Assembly: GCA_028277885.1 (NCBI GenBank)
Contig: JANQFK010000003.1
Span: 62,001 to 126,000, forward strand
Reading direction: 5' to 3'
DNA from: Myxococcota bacterium
Lineage (GTDB): Bacteria > Myxococcota_A > UBA9160 > UBA6930
Length of the DNA stretch: 64,000 nucleotides
This document shows positions 49,519 through 57,831 of the stretch, piece by piece. Each line of letters opens with the position of its first letter. Position 1 is the stretch's first letter. The translations under genes were made by a program, and so were the position numbers. The notes beneath the pieces were generated by a model. That model ran no database searches and was not told the DNA's origin. It was given only the letters and a program-made list of their open reading frames with translations.

Positions 49519-50688
49519 TCAGTCCGTGGCGCCCGCCTCGCCGTCCTCCTCGACGGGGGGCCGCGGCAGCTCCCCCGTCAGGTTCGCGCCGACGCGGAAC
49601 AGGCGGTCGAGGGAGAGGCGCGCCACCACCCGCGCCGGATCCAGCCCGCTGCGCTCGGCGACGAAGTCGAGGCCGCGGCTGGCCGTCTCGGCGGCGCGCT
49701 CGAAGGCCGCGGGCAGCGACTCGGCGTCGCCGAGGGGCAGGCGGCTCGCCATCGCGACCTTGTTGGCGAGGGCCACGAAGTCGCGCACGCGGCTCGCGCG
49801 CTCGGCCTCGGGCAGGGCGGCGAGGGCCCGGAACAGGGACGGCTCGCCGCTCGCGAGCGCGGGCAGCTCGGGCATCCAGACCGGCAGGGTCCAGTCGCGC
49901 TTCTCGGTCTCGTCGTCCTCCTCGACCCGCGCCAGGGCATCGGCAGGGAGGCGTCCGTAGATCGCCATGGCCTCCTCCCAGGGCGGGAAGCCCAGGTCGA
50001 GGAGCCGGCCGGCGCGCCAGCGCAGCGCCCACTCCTCGCACTCGGCGGCGGTCTCCCAGATCACTCCCTGCATGAGCCGGAAGTAGGTCCAGTACGCGTT
50101 CTGGAACAGGCCGCGCAGCAGGCTCTCGACGTCGCTCAGGTCGTCCTTCTCGCGTCGCGCCACGAACCAGAACTGGCCGTCGACGCTGCGCGAGCCCGGC
50201 GGCGGCTCCCAGTCTCCCTCGCTGGGCTTGAGCGCCACCTCGATGCGGTCGCCCAGGTAGAGCACCACCAGCTCGGGGTCGAGGGTTCGCACCGCCTCCA
50301 CGAACACCGCCTCGTTGGCGTCGGCCAGGGCGCGCAGCCAGGCCGAGAGGGTGACGCGGTCCGGCACGTCCCGGCGCCAGGCGTCGAGGTCCACGCAGGC
50401 GACGACCTGCTCGGCCCGGGCGTGCTCGAGGAGCCAGCCCGCGTCGTGGAGCCCCACCGCCTTGGCGGTGTAGCAGAGCTCCGCCTCGGGCAGCGCCGGC
50501 ACCAGGCGCTCGGGATGGGGGCACAGCTCGATGAGCCGCGCGCGCTCGGCGGCGGGCGAGCTGCAGACCAGCTCGAGCTGGGCTTCGAGGGGCTGCTTCG
50601 CCAGGGCTTCGCGCGCGGCGGCGCGATCCCGGCGCGCCAGCTCGAGCACGCGCCGCGCCTCCGGCGGCAGGCTGGGGGCCTGAGGCAT
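49519..50688 (-). CDS. DUF6178-family protein
   Basis: The protein has 389 residues from ATG 50688, seven bases after a TACGCT box. An N-terminal LPPEARRVLELARRDRAAARE is followed by PLEAQLELVCSSPAAERARLIEL, ACVDLDAWRRDVPDRVTL, VVLYLGDRIEVALKP, QFWFVARREKDDLSDVE and GVIWETAAECEEWALRWR. The pattern matches DUF6178 proteins, found mainly in deltaproteobacteria. It is soluble, alpha-helical and has no catalytic motif. The function is unknown. Confidence 0.7.
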   Translation of the reverse strand: MPQAPSLPPEARRVLELARRDRAAAREALAKQPLEAQLELVCSSPAAERARLIELCPHPERLVPALPEAELCYTAKAVGLHDAGWLLEHARAEQVVACVDLDAWRRDVPDRVTLSAWLRALADANEAVFVEAVRTLDPELVVLYLGDRIEVALKPSEGDWEPPPGSRSVDGQFWFVARREKDDLSDVESLLRGLFQNAYWTYFRLMQGVIWETAAECEEWALRWRAGRLLDLGFPPWEEAMAIYGRLPADALARVEEDDETEKRDWTLPVWMPELPALASGEPSLFRALAALPEAERASRVRDFVALANKVAMASRLPLGDAESLPAAFERAAETASRGLDFVAERSGLDPARVVARLSLDRLFRVGANLTGELPRPPVEEDGEAGATD

Positions 50689-50695
50689 CGGGCGG

Positions 50696-50701
50696 AGCGT
50701 A
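50696..50701 (-). promoter_or_regulatory. -10-like hexamer TACGCT of the DUF6178 gene
   Basis: TACGCT on the minus strand ends seven bases before ATG 50688. Confidence 0.45.
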
Positions 50702-50788
50702 GCGCGCGGCACCGAGCGTCCGATACCCTGCGCGGGCTGCGCACGGGCGCAGCCGTCGTCTCGGACGATCCGGCGGGAGTCTCTCTGC

Positions 50789-52297
50789 ATGTGGCGCCTC
50801 GGATGCCTGCTGGCCGGACTGCCGCTCGGCGCCCTGGCGGCCTTCGCGTTCCGCCCCGAGCCCTGGCCCCTGGCCCTCGAGGTCGGCGCCCTCGCCGGCG
50901 CCGTGGTGCTGCTGGGGGCGGCCTCCCTGGCCGAGCGCCTGTACCGGGGCGAGCCCGAGCGCGGCCGCCACCTCGCCGCCGCGGCGAGCGTGGGCTGGCT
51001 CGCGCTGCCCGCCCTCGGCGCGAGCTGGCTCGGGCTGCTGCCGGGCCCGCGGGTCTGGCTGGTCGGGATCGGGGTCCTGCTCGTCCTCGCACTCTGGCGC
51101 GGCGCCCAGCGCCAGGGGCCCGTGAGCCTCCCGGCCAGCGCCGTCGCGGCCCCCGGGCTCGCGCTGCTGGCGGGCTCCCTCGTCGCCGCGGTGCTCGGCG
51201 GAGCGCTGGCCGCGCTCGGCGCGCCCGGTCCCGAGGCGAGCGAGCGCAGCGCGAACTACGTGTGGGACCTCGACGCGCGCATCGCCACCGAGCCGCCGCC
51301 GCGCTGCGCGCCGCGCGCCGCGGGCCACTCGGTGCTGCTCGAGCGCGGAGCCCACCCGCGCCTCGCCGCCGGCGGCCGCCTGCTCTGGTTCGAGGCCGCC
51401 GGGCCCGACGGCCGCCGCCAGGTGCACCGGCTCGAGCGCAGCTCCGGTGAGGTGACGTGCTGGACCTGCCACGAGGCGGGCAACAACCGTCGGCCCGCTC
51501 CGTCGCTCTCGGGCTTCGGCCTCGTGTTCGACACCGACCGCCACGCCACCGGGCGCGATCCGACCAACACCGAGATCCACCTGGCGAGCACCACCGGCGA
51601 TGCGTCCCTCGGCGTCTCGCGTCGTCTCACCTTCGCGCGGGGCCCCGACGACCACGCCATCATGGATCCCGGTGGCCGCCTGCTGGTCTGGTCGCGCGGT
51701 CACGAGGGTCGCTACGCCGTGGTGAGCGCCGTGGTCCAGAGCGGCCACGGCGGGCTGCTGCTCGGCCAGCCCCGCGTGCTGGCCGCGGGCGGGGCGAGCT
51801 GGGTCGCGCCCCTCGGCTGGTCGCCGGACGCCCACGCGCTGGTGGTCGCACGGGGGCACCCGGGCCGGCCCGCCACCGCGCGCGCCATCGACTTCGCCAC
51901 CGACCGGGAGTGGGGGCTCGGCGGCGGCGTGGTGCCCGCCGGCGCCGTCGGCTTCAATGCCGACGGCTCCTGGCTCGCGCTGGCCGCCACCCGCCGCGAG
52001 AGCGCGCTGGGCCTGGTGCCCGCCTCCCTCGGCTTCCTGGTGGGTCGCGTCGTGACGGCGGCGGGGCTCGAGGGCCCCTGGTTCCGGGGCAGCGAGGTGC
52101 GCACGGGCGAGAGCGCGGGGGAGCCCGGGCGCGTCGATCTGGGTGGGCTCGCCGACTGGGGCGAGAGCACCGGGATCGCCCTCGAGCCCGACGGCCGCGG
52201 CTTCGTGCTGGGGCAGCGCCGGCGCGGGCCCGCCGGCGTGGAGGAGCGCCTGGTCGAGGTGGCCCTCGCCTGCGAGGAGGACGCCCTTGGCTCGTGA
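50789..52297 (+). CDS. membrane-anchored PD40/TolB-like beta-propeller protein with a CxxCH motif
   Basis: The protein has 502 residues. The N-terminal 150 residues hold about four membrane helices. The remainder is a beta-propeller: repeated blades with AAGGRLLWFEA, SGFGLVFDTD, DPGGRLLVWSRGHEGRYAV, LGWSPDAHALVVARG and FNADGSWLALAA. Between blades lies EVTCWTCHEAGNNRR. Related PD40 proteins have CLTC at this site; here a His follows, making a formal CxxCH haem site. It is probably exposed to the periplasm. Function unknown. The next gene starts at a TTG inside its 3' end. Confidence 0.7.
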   Translation: MWRLGCLLAGLPLGALAAFAFRPEPWPLALEVGALAGAVVLLGAASLAERLYRGEPERGRHLAAAASVGWLALPALGASWLGLLPGPRVWLVGIGVLLVLALWRGAQRQGPVSLPASAVAAPGLALLAGSLVAAVLGGALAALGAPGPEASERSANYVWDLDARIATEPPPRCAPRAAGHSVLLERGAHPRLAAGGRLLWFEAAGPDGRRQVHRLERSSGEVTCWTCHEAGNNRRPAPSLSGFGLVFDTDRHATGRDPTNTEIHLASTTGDASLGVSRRLTFARGPDDHAIMDPGGRLLVWSRGHEGRYAVVSAVVQSGHGGLLLGQPRVLAAGGASWVAPLGWSPDAHALVVARGHPGRPATARAIDFATDREWGLGGGVVPAGAVGFNADGSWLALAATRRESALGLVPASLGFLVGRVVTAAGLEGPWFRGSEVRTGESAGEPGRVDLGGLADWGESTGIALEPDGRGFVLGQRRRGPAGVEERLVEVALACEEDALGS

Positions 52298-53489
52298 GCG
52301 TTCGTCGCGGAGCCGCGCCCTGCTCGTCGCCGTCGCCCTCGCCCTCGTGCTCGCCGCGGCGACGGCGGGCGCCCAGGATCCGCCGCCCGAGGCGGTGGTG
52401 GGCGAGCTGCCCTTCCTCGAGGCACCGACGCCGAACGCGATCTTCATCGACCTCGCCACCGAGGAGAGCGCGCGCGGGCTGCTGCTCCAGCTCGACACGG
52501 GCGCCGGCACCACGGTCCTCACGCCGGCCCTGGCGCGCGAGCTCGGCGTGAACGTGCGCCGGCTGAAGACCACGCCCTACCGTCGCGCCACGCGCCTCGG
52601 CCGCGACCTCCAGTTCCTCGTGAACACCCGCGGCGGCGACCAGTCCGCGCGCCTCGCGCCCTTCGAGTACGGGCTGCTCGGCGGGAACTTCCTCTCGGAG
52701 TTCGTGGTCGAGATCGACTACCCGGCGCGGCGGGTGCGCTTCCTGGATCCCGACGCCTTCGCGGTGCCGGAGACGGCGGCGGGCCCGGAGGAGGCGGTCG
52801 TGCCGCTGCGCATCGTCGGCAACCGACCCATCGCGAAGGTCGACCTCGACGGCACCGAGGTGGAGATGCTGGTCGACACCGGCTCGCCGCTGGCCGTGCT
52901 GATCGGCGGACGCACGGCGCGCAAGCTCGCGCCGGATCCGCGCTCGCTGGTCGGCTTCCAGATGTTCGGCGTCGTGGGGGAGATCGAGGCCGGGATGATG
53001 GAGGCGAAGCGCGTCGGCTTCGGCCCCTTCGCGTTCGCCCCGCAGCCCGTCGTGGTGGCGCCCCGGGGCCTCTACCAGCAGGGCACCGCGAGCGACAGCG
53101 TGCTCGGCCACGACGCCCTCGCCTCCTTCGTGGTCCGCTTCGACTACGCGCGCCGCCGCCTGTGGCTGCGACGCACCGCGCCCCTCGAGCCGCGGCTCCT
53201 GGGGATCGAGTGGGCGAGCGCGCGCCGGGGCGGCGCCCTGGTGGAGCGCCACGACGGCCGCCTCTGGGTGCGCTACGTGGTGGGCGACTCGCCGGCCGAC
53301 CGCATCGGGCTCGCTCCCCAGGACCTGATCGACGGCGTGGACGGGCTCCCGCCCCCGGAGACCGCGGCGAAGCTCGACGCCGACCTCGTGGGCGGACGCA
53401 GCATCACGGTGCGCCGCGTCGCCGGGGACGGCGAGTGGCGCGCGGTGGTGCTCGGCAACCCGCTCCCGGGCGAGGCCGCCGAGCCCTAG
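52287..53489 (+). CDS. retropepsin-like aspartic protease with a C-terminal PDZ domain
   Basis: The protein has 400 residues. TTG 52287 is preceded by GAGGAGGA, and it overlaps the PD40 gene by 11 bases. A signal peptide (residues 9-31) precedes two aspartic-protease-like halves, each with a D-T-G motif: LQLDTGAGTTVL (about residue 73) and MLVDTGSPLAVL (about residue 197). Each half has a following hydrophobic-hydrophobic-Gly segment. The C-terminal part contains YVVGDSPADRIGLAPQDLIDGVDG, a PDZ domain. It probably acts as a periplasmic peptidase. Two catalytic motifs in one chain imply a pepsin-like single-chain form. Confidence 0.8.
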   Translation: MARERSSRSRALLVAVALALVLAAATAGAQDPPPEAVVGELPFLEAPTPNAIFIDLATEESARGLLLQLDTGAGTTVLTPALARELGVNVRRLKTTPYRRATRLGRDLQFLVNTRGGDQSARLAPFEYGLLGGNFLSEFVVEIDYPARRVRFLDPDAFAVPETAAGPEEAVVPLRIVGNRPIAKVDLDGTEVEMLVDTGSPLAVLIGGRTARKLAPDPRSLVGFQMFGVVGEIEAGMMEAKRVGFGPFAFAPQPVVVAPRGLYQQGTASDSVLGHDALASFVVRFDYARRRLWLRRTAPLEPRLLGIEWASARRGGALVERHDGRLWVRYVVGDSPADRIGLAPQDLIDGVDGLPPPETAAKLDADLVGGRSITVRRVAGDGEWRAVVLGNPLPGEAAEP

Positions 53490-53491
53490 CG

Positions 53492-53560
53492 GAGCGAGCC
53501 TTCGGGCTCGCTTTGCGGCGGAGGCCGACCCATCCTGGGTCGGCCTGCTGGCCGCGTGCG
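53492..53560. repeat. dispersed REP-like element, copy 2
   Basis: It matches 48906-48975 with small gaps. It carries two perfect hairpins (53493-53512 and 53522-53546) joined by TTGCGGCGG, directly after the protease stop. A shorter relative of its first hairpin occurs at 57834-57854. Confidence 0.6.
53493..53512 (+). terminator. terminator-like hairpin after the aspartic protease gene
   Basis: AGCGAGCC (53493-53500) pairs perfectly with GGCTCGCT (53505-53512) around a TTCG tetraloop, followed by TT. A second stem, AGGCCGACCC (53522-53531) with 53537-53546, follows. Confidence 0.55.
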
Positions 53561-53588
53561 CCCGGGTCGGCCCCCGGGCCGCCCCGGC

Positions 53589-53594
53589 TACCCT
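53589..53594 (+). promoter_or_regulatory. -10-like hexamer TACCCT of the NUDIX gene
   Basis: TACCCT ends six bases before ATG 53601. GGAAG lies in that gap but is too close to act as a normal ribosome-binding site. Confidence 0.45.
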
Positions 53595-53600
53595 GGAAGC

Positions 53601-54206
53601 ATGCCGGACCTCGACACCATCCGTCGCGCCCTCGCCGGCTACGAGGCGCGAAGCGTGGAGGACGCCGAGAAGCGCGCCGCCGTGGCGCTGGTGCTGCGCG
53701 AGGCGGCGGGCGGCCCCGAGGCCCTCTTCATCGAGCGCGCCCGGCACCCCGGCGATCCGTGGTCGGGTCACATGGCCTTTCCCGGCGGACGCATGGACCC
53801 GGAGGACGCCGGCCCGCGCGCCGCCGCCGAGCGCGAGACCCTCGAGGAGGTCGGCCTCGACCTCTCGGGCGCCGAGCCCCTGGGCCGCCTCGACGACCTC
53901 GAGGGACGTCACGCCGGGCGTCGCAGCGGCCTCGTGGTCTCGGCCTTCGTCTACCACCACGCCGCGCCGGGTCCGCTGCGCCCGAACTACGAGGTGGAGA
54001 TGGCGATGTGGGTGCCGGTCCGCGTGCTCTCGGACCCCGACCACCACGTCGAGTACGCGATCCACGACGATCTGCGCCCCTTCCCCGGCATCCGGGTGGG
54101 GAGCGCCGAGCCCCACATCGTGTGGGGGCTCACCTACCGCTTCCTGGAGGTGTTCCTCAGCGTGACGGGGCGGCCGCTGCCCGACCGCTGGAACGGCTTC
54201 CGCTAG
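53601..54206 (+). CDS. NUDIX hydrolase, CoA pyrophosphatase type
   Basis: The protein has 201 residues. VALVLREAAGGPEALFIERA precedes the Nudix box GGRMDPEDAGPRAAAERETL with EEVG, preceded by SGHMAFPGG as in NudL/UPF0035 CoA pyrophosphatases. The box is two residues longer than the classical G-x5-E-x7-REUxEExGU, as is usual in that branch. It likely hydrolyses the pyrophosphate bond of CoA or its derivatives with Mg2+ or Mn2+. It is convergent with the ACT-domain gene. Confidence 0.85.
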   Translation: MPDLDTIRRALAGYEARSVEDAEKRAAVALVLREAAGGPEALFIERARHPGDPWSGHMAFPGGRMDPEDAGPRAAAERETLEEVGLDLSGAEPLGRLDDLEGRHAGRRSGLVVSAFVYHHAAPGPLRPNYEVEMAMWVPVRVLSDPDHHVEYAIHDDLRPFPGIRVGSAEPHIVWGLTYRFLEVFLSVTGRPLPDRWNGFR

Positions 54207-54237
54207 CCAGCCCGCAGCGCAGCCGGGCGGGAGGCGC

Positions 54238-54774
54238 TCAGACCGGCATCAGCGCGACGTCCACCACCAGGCGGTCGCCCTCGGCCTCGAGGGCCTCGCG
54301 CAGGCCGCGCGGATCCACCGCCTCGGGCACCTCGACGCGCAGGTTCATCTGGTAGTGGGGAGAGCCGCCCGGGCCCGGACGGCTGTCGGTGCTGAGCTCC
54401 GCGATGTTGACGCCGCGCTCGGCCAGCACCGAGCAGATCGCGGCCACGATGCCCGCCTTGTCCTCGCCCGCGGCCTCGACGCGGTAGAGGCGAGAGCCCG
54501 GCGACGGCACCGCGGGCCGCCCCTCGCCCTCCAGGTGGCGCAGCAGGATGGTGAGGCCGTGGTCGCGCTCCAGGCGCTTCGCCCCCACGGCGAGGCGGTC
54601 CCCGGCGTCGGGCGCCGTGGAGGAGCACAGCAGCAGCACCGCGAACTCGCTGCCGAGGATCGTCATGCGCGAGTCCTCGAGGTTGGCGTCGCAGTCGAGG
54701 ACCAGGCCGGCGAGCTCCGAAACGAGCCCGGGCCGGTCGCGACCGATGGCGGAGATCACGTAGAAGCGACGCAC
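54238..54774 (-). CDS. double ACT-domain protein, glycine cleavage repressor-like
   Basis: The protein has 178 residues made of two ACT domains: residues 1-80 (FYVISAIGRDRPGLVSELAGLV, SRMTILGSEFAVLLL) and 92-178 (YRVEAAGEDKAGIVAAICSVLAERGVNIAEL). The plan matches GcvR-type regulators, which have no DNA-binding domain and act through a partner or ligand. The ligand is probably an amino acid. GGAGG lies about seven bases before the start, and a TAGCAT box is 30 bases further up, giving a normal leader. Confidence 0.75.
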   Translation of the reverse strand: MRRFYVISAIGRDRPGLVSELAGLVLDCDANLEDSRMTILGSEFAVLLLCSSTAPDAGDRLAVGAKRLERDHGLTILLRHLEGEGRPAVPSPGSRLYRVEAAGEDKAGIVAAICSVLAERGVNIAELSTDSRPGPGGSPHYQMNLRVEVPEAVDPRGLREALEAEGDRLVVDVALMPV

Positions 54775-54860
54775 GGGGCCTCCTGGGGTGGGGACGCGGC
54801 GGGGATGCTAGCACCGCGGCCCGCGGTTCCACTCCGTGCCGACGTGCGCCGGGGCGCGCC

Positions 54861-56609
54861 TCAGAGACCGAGCTTGCGCGCGAGCAGCCGGTTCACCCAG
54901 TCGGCCACCACCGGCACCGTGGCGTTTCCGGTCGCCGTGCCGACGTCGAGGTGCGCGTAGCCGTCGAGGATCACCACCTCCTTGTCCTCGGCGGGGGTGG
55001 CGATGGAGCCCAGGTAGTCGGCGAAGGAGTCGGGGGTGGGGGTGAGGCCGTTCGAGCCGCCGATGGCGAGCACCGGGACGTCGACGTTCGCGTTCTGGGT
55101 GATGGCGAGCAGGCTCTCGTCGCCCAGGGAGCTCGAGTCGCGCCCGTAGGAGAAGTCGAGGTCCACCCGGCCGTCCACGAAGTACCACTCGACGAAGTTC
55201 GAGCTGCCGAACTGGAGCTTCAGGAACTCCGCCATGTCGGTCACCTCGAGCTGGCCGTCCTGGAGCGCGCAGCCCGGCGAGACCGCGGGGTCGTTGGGGG
55301 GGCAGGTGGGCAGCCCCGGGTCGTCGATGTTCTGCCACAGGCGCAGCGGGTCCGAGGTGGCGGGCGCGGCCAGGTAGAAGGGCGGCCCGCCGAAGAGCCC
55401 GGGCTGGATCACGTTCGGGCCATTGGAGGTGAAGCCCACGGAGGCGCGGAAGGCCCCCACGGACGAGAAGTCGTCGTCGATGAACAGGCCGATCACGGTC
55501 TCGTTGCTGGACGGCGAGCCCAGCACGATGCCGAGGGGGAAGGCGCCGAAGATGGGCGTCCGCTGCACCACCGCGGGCTCGTCCGGGCGGTGGAAGCCGG
55601 CGACGCCGGCCAGCTCCGCCGCCGCGCCGAGGGACGGGATGTCGATGCCGGAGAACTGGGAGAGGAAGACGTCCGGCCCCCCCGGGCTCGCGAGGTCGGC
55701 GACGCTGGCGAGGTAGTCGTCGCGCGAGGTGGGCTCGGCGGGGGGTGCGCCGGCGCCGCCGCCCTCGAGGAGCAGCAGGCCGTCGAGGTGCGTGTAGCTG
55801 GCGTCGACCCCGGGGCCCGGGTCGAAGTCGTAGGCGGCGAAGCGCGCCGTCCAGCCCGTCCCCATGGAGTGGCCGCCGAAGAGCACCAGGCCCTGCTCGC
55901 CCACCCGCGCGCGGGCCTCGTCCACCAGCAGCTTCCAGTCCCGTGCGTAGGTGTCGAGGCCCCAGTGGGCCAGGAAGCGCAGGTCGTCCTGGGCGAAGCG
56001 CACCGCGGAGCGCTCCACCCCGAAGCCGTCGGTCAGGGTGAAGGGCGGGTCCAGCACGCCGTCGTCGTCCACGTCGAAGTCGCCGTCCTCGGGAAAGGCG
56101 GGGTCGCCGTTGTTCTCGTCCGGGAAGTAGAACTGCACGGCGTCCACGAAGGCCGTGGGGTTGCCGGGCTCGGCGCTGGGGAAGGTCGCGAGGGCCGCCG
56201 CGGTGCCGAGGCGGTCCTCGAGCTGGTTGGGGCGGCGGTCCACCACCCAGACCTCCATCTCGCCGTTGAACCGGTCGACGAGCTCCCGGGCCAGCGGCTC
56301 GAGGGAGGCGGCGCCGCCGAGGAAGCCCGGCATCAGGATGAGGACCACGCGGGGCGGCGCGCCACCGGGCCGGGCGATGCGGGTCCGCAGGGTGGTGACG
56401 CGGTTCAGGTCCGGGTCCGGCCCCAGCAGCGCCGTCACCGCCGCCGAGGCGGGCGGCGCGCCGGGCGCGCCGGGCGTGTCCGCCTGCACGAAGCCCGCCT
56501 GGTGGATCAGCTCCTGCTCGATCACGGCCTCGCCCACGCACATCCCCACCGGCGCCAGGCAGAGGGCGGCCGTGAGCACGAGGGCGGGGGCGCGGAGGGT
56601 GCGGGGCAT
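54861..56609 (-). CDS. large secreted alpha/beta-hydrolase-like protein
   Basis: The protein has 582 residues from ATG 56609 with AGGAG upstream. A signal peptide (residues 3-24) is followed by VVLILMPGFLGGAASLEPLA, a calcium-binding-like loop DFDVDDDGVLD, the nucleophile elbow LFGGHSMGTGWTA (Ser) and a possible His in LDGYAHLDVGTA near the end. Long insertions separate these, including an extra segment with CPPNDPAVSPGC. It is possibly an extracellular lipase or esterase. No close family is recognised. It is monocistronic. Confidence 0.7.
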   Translation of the reverse strand: MPRTLRAPALVLTAALCLAPVGMCVGEAVIEQELIHQAGFVQADTPGAPGAPPASAAVTALLGPDPDLNRVTTLRTRIARPGGAPPRVVLILMPGFLGGAASLEPLARELVDRFNGEMEVWVVDRRPNQLEDRLGTAAALATFPSAEPGNPTAFVDAVQFYFPDENNGDPAFPEDGDFDVDDDGVLDPPFTLTDGFGVERSAVRFAQDDLRFLAHWGLDTYARDWKLLVDEARARVGEQGLVLFGGHSMGTGWTARFAAYDFDPGPGVDASYTHLDGLLLLEGGGAGAPPAEPTSRDDYLASVADLASPGGPDVFLSQFSGIDIPSLGAAAELAGVAGFHRPDEPAVVQRTPIFGAFPLGIVLGSPSSNETVIGLFIDDDFSSVGAFRASVGFTSNGPNVIQPGLFGGPPFYLAAPATSDPLRLWQNIDDPGLPTCPPNDPAVSPGCALQDGQLEVTDMAEFLKLQFGSSNFVEWYFVDGRVDLDFSYGRDSSSLGDESLLAITQNANVDVPVLAIGGSNGLTPTPDSFADYLGSIATPAEDKEVVILDGYAHLDVGTATGNATVPVVADWVNRLLARKLGL

Positions 56610-56677
56610 GCTTCGGGCTCCTGGGATGGGCGCCGCCGGGCGCCTCCCGATGGGTGGTCGCTGGGGTGGGAATGTGA

Positions 56678-56908
56678 CTAGGAGTCCGGCCCGGGGCCCG
56701 GGTTGCCCCGCGCCGCCTCGAAGCCCGGGCAGCGCTCGACGGGCAGCGGCGGATAGCGCCGGTAGCCCGGGTCGCGGCCCGCCCGCAGGCAGCGCCAGAA
56801 GCGGCTGCCGCTCGCGCTCACCTGGCAGTGCCCGTGGTCGCAGGCGCCGCACAGCCCCACGGCGGGATCGAGTGCGAGGGCGGGTTCCGCGGAGCCGGCG
56901 TCCTGCAT
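56678..56908 (-). CDS. 76-residue cysteine-rich small protein
   Basis: The protein has 76 residues. CGACDHGHCQVSASG, then RFWRCLRAGRDPGYRRYPPL and VERCPGFE form a zinc-ribbon-like pattern (C-x2-C-x4-C ... C ... C) repeatedly seen in deltaproteobacterial small proteins. Function unknown. Its ATG is 24 bp from the divergent DUF815 start, so both promoters overlap. Confidence 0.7.
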   Translation of the reverse strand: MQDAGSAEPALALDPAVGLCGACDHGHCQVSASGSRFWRCLRAGRDPGYRRYPPLPVERCPGFEAARGNPGPGPDS

Positions 56909-56914
56909 GGCGGG

Positions 56915-56920
56915 AGTCTA
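56915..56920 (-). promoter_or_regulatory. -10-like hexamer TAGACT of the Cys-rich gene
   Basis: TAGACT on the minus strand ends six bases before ATG 56908 and overlaps the divergent TACAAT box by two bases. Confidence 0.5.
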
Positions 56921-56924
56921 CAAT
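56919..56924 (+). promoter_or_regulatory. -10-like hexamer TACAAT of the DUF815 gene
   Basis: TACAAT, close to the TATAAT consensus, ends eight bases before GTG 56933. It shares two bases with the box of the divergent gene. Confidence 0.5.
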
Positions 56925-56932
56925 CCGCCCCC

Positions 56933-57826
56933 GTGCCGGGCCCCTTCCAATTCGGGCTCCTCGAGCGGCTCGACCGCGTCCTCGCGCTGGCCGAGCGCGC
57001 CCTCGAGCGCTGGGTCGGCCCCACGCCGGACGCCGCGCTCTTCGCCGGGAGCCGCGCGCTGCGCTGGGACACGCGGCGGGGCAGCGGGCGCCTGGTGCCC
57101 GTGGCGAGCCCCCAGGAGTTCGACCTCGACGACCTGATCGGCGTGGACCGCTCCCTCGAGCGGCTGGTGCGCAACACCGAGCAGTTCCTGCGCGGCCTGC
57201 CCGCCAACCACGTCCTGCTCTACGGCGACCGCGGGACGGGCAAGAGCTCGGCGGTGCGCGGGCTGCTCACGCGCTACGCCGAGCGCGGCCTGCGCCTGGT
57301 GGAGATGCACAAGGGCGACCTCGCGGACCTGCCCGACCTGCTGGCCCTGCTCCGCGTCATCCCGAACCGGATCCTGCTGCTCTTCGACGACCTCGCCTTC
57401 GACGACGGCGAGGGCGGCTACCGCGAGCTGAAGGCCGCCCTCGAGGGCAGCGTCGAGGCGCCGCCGCCCAACCTGCTGATCGTGGCGACCAGCAACCGCC
57501 GCCACCTGATCCCCGAGCGCCGCTCGGAGCAGGCCCAGGCGTGGGTGGATCCCGAGGGCGAGCTCCACCTCGGCGAGTCCCTGGAGGAGAAGCTCGCCCT
57601 CGCGGACCGCTTCGGACTGGTGCTGCCGTTCTTCGGCTTCGACCAGCCCACCTACCTCGCCATCGTCGAGCACTACGCGAAGCACGCGCGCATCGCGCTC
57701 CCGGCCGAGGATCTCCGCGCCGAGGCGCTGCGCTGGGCCCTCGACCACTCCTCGCGCTCCGGTCGCACCGCGAAGCAGTTCGTGGACGACCTGGCGGGCC
57801 GCATCGCGCTGGCCGACTCCCGCTAG
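56933..57826 (+). CDS. DUF815-family P-loop ATPase
   Basis: The protein has 297 residues of the AAA+ fold. Walker A is LLYGDRGTGKSS, followed by LVEMHKGDLADLPDLL, Walker B ILLLFDDLAFDDGEGGYRELK, sensor 1 LIVATSNRRHLIP and an arginine-rich region. A DUF815-type C-terminal lid follows (FGFDQPTYLAIVEHYA). The cellular role is not established. GTG 56933 is supported by a TACAAT box. The GGT gene starts five bases after its stop. Confidence 0.85.
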   Translation: MPGPFQFGLLERLDRVLALAERALERWVGPTPDAALFAGSRALRWDTRRGSGRLVPVASPQEFDLDDLIGVDRSLERLVRNTEQFLRGLPANHVLLYGDRGTGKSSAVRGLLTRYAERGLRLVEMHKGDLADLPDLLALLRVIPNRILLLFDDLAFDDGEGGYRELKAALEGSVEAPPPNLLIVATSNRRHLIPERRSEQAQAWVDPEGELHLGESLEEKLALADRFGLVLPFFGFDQPTYLAIVEHYAKHARIALPAEDLRAEALRWALDHSSRSGRTAKQFVDDLAGRIALADSR

Positions 57827-57831
57827 CGGCC

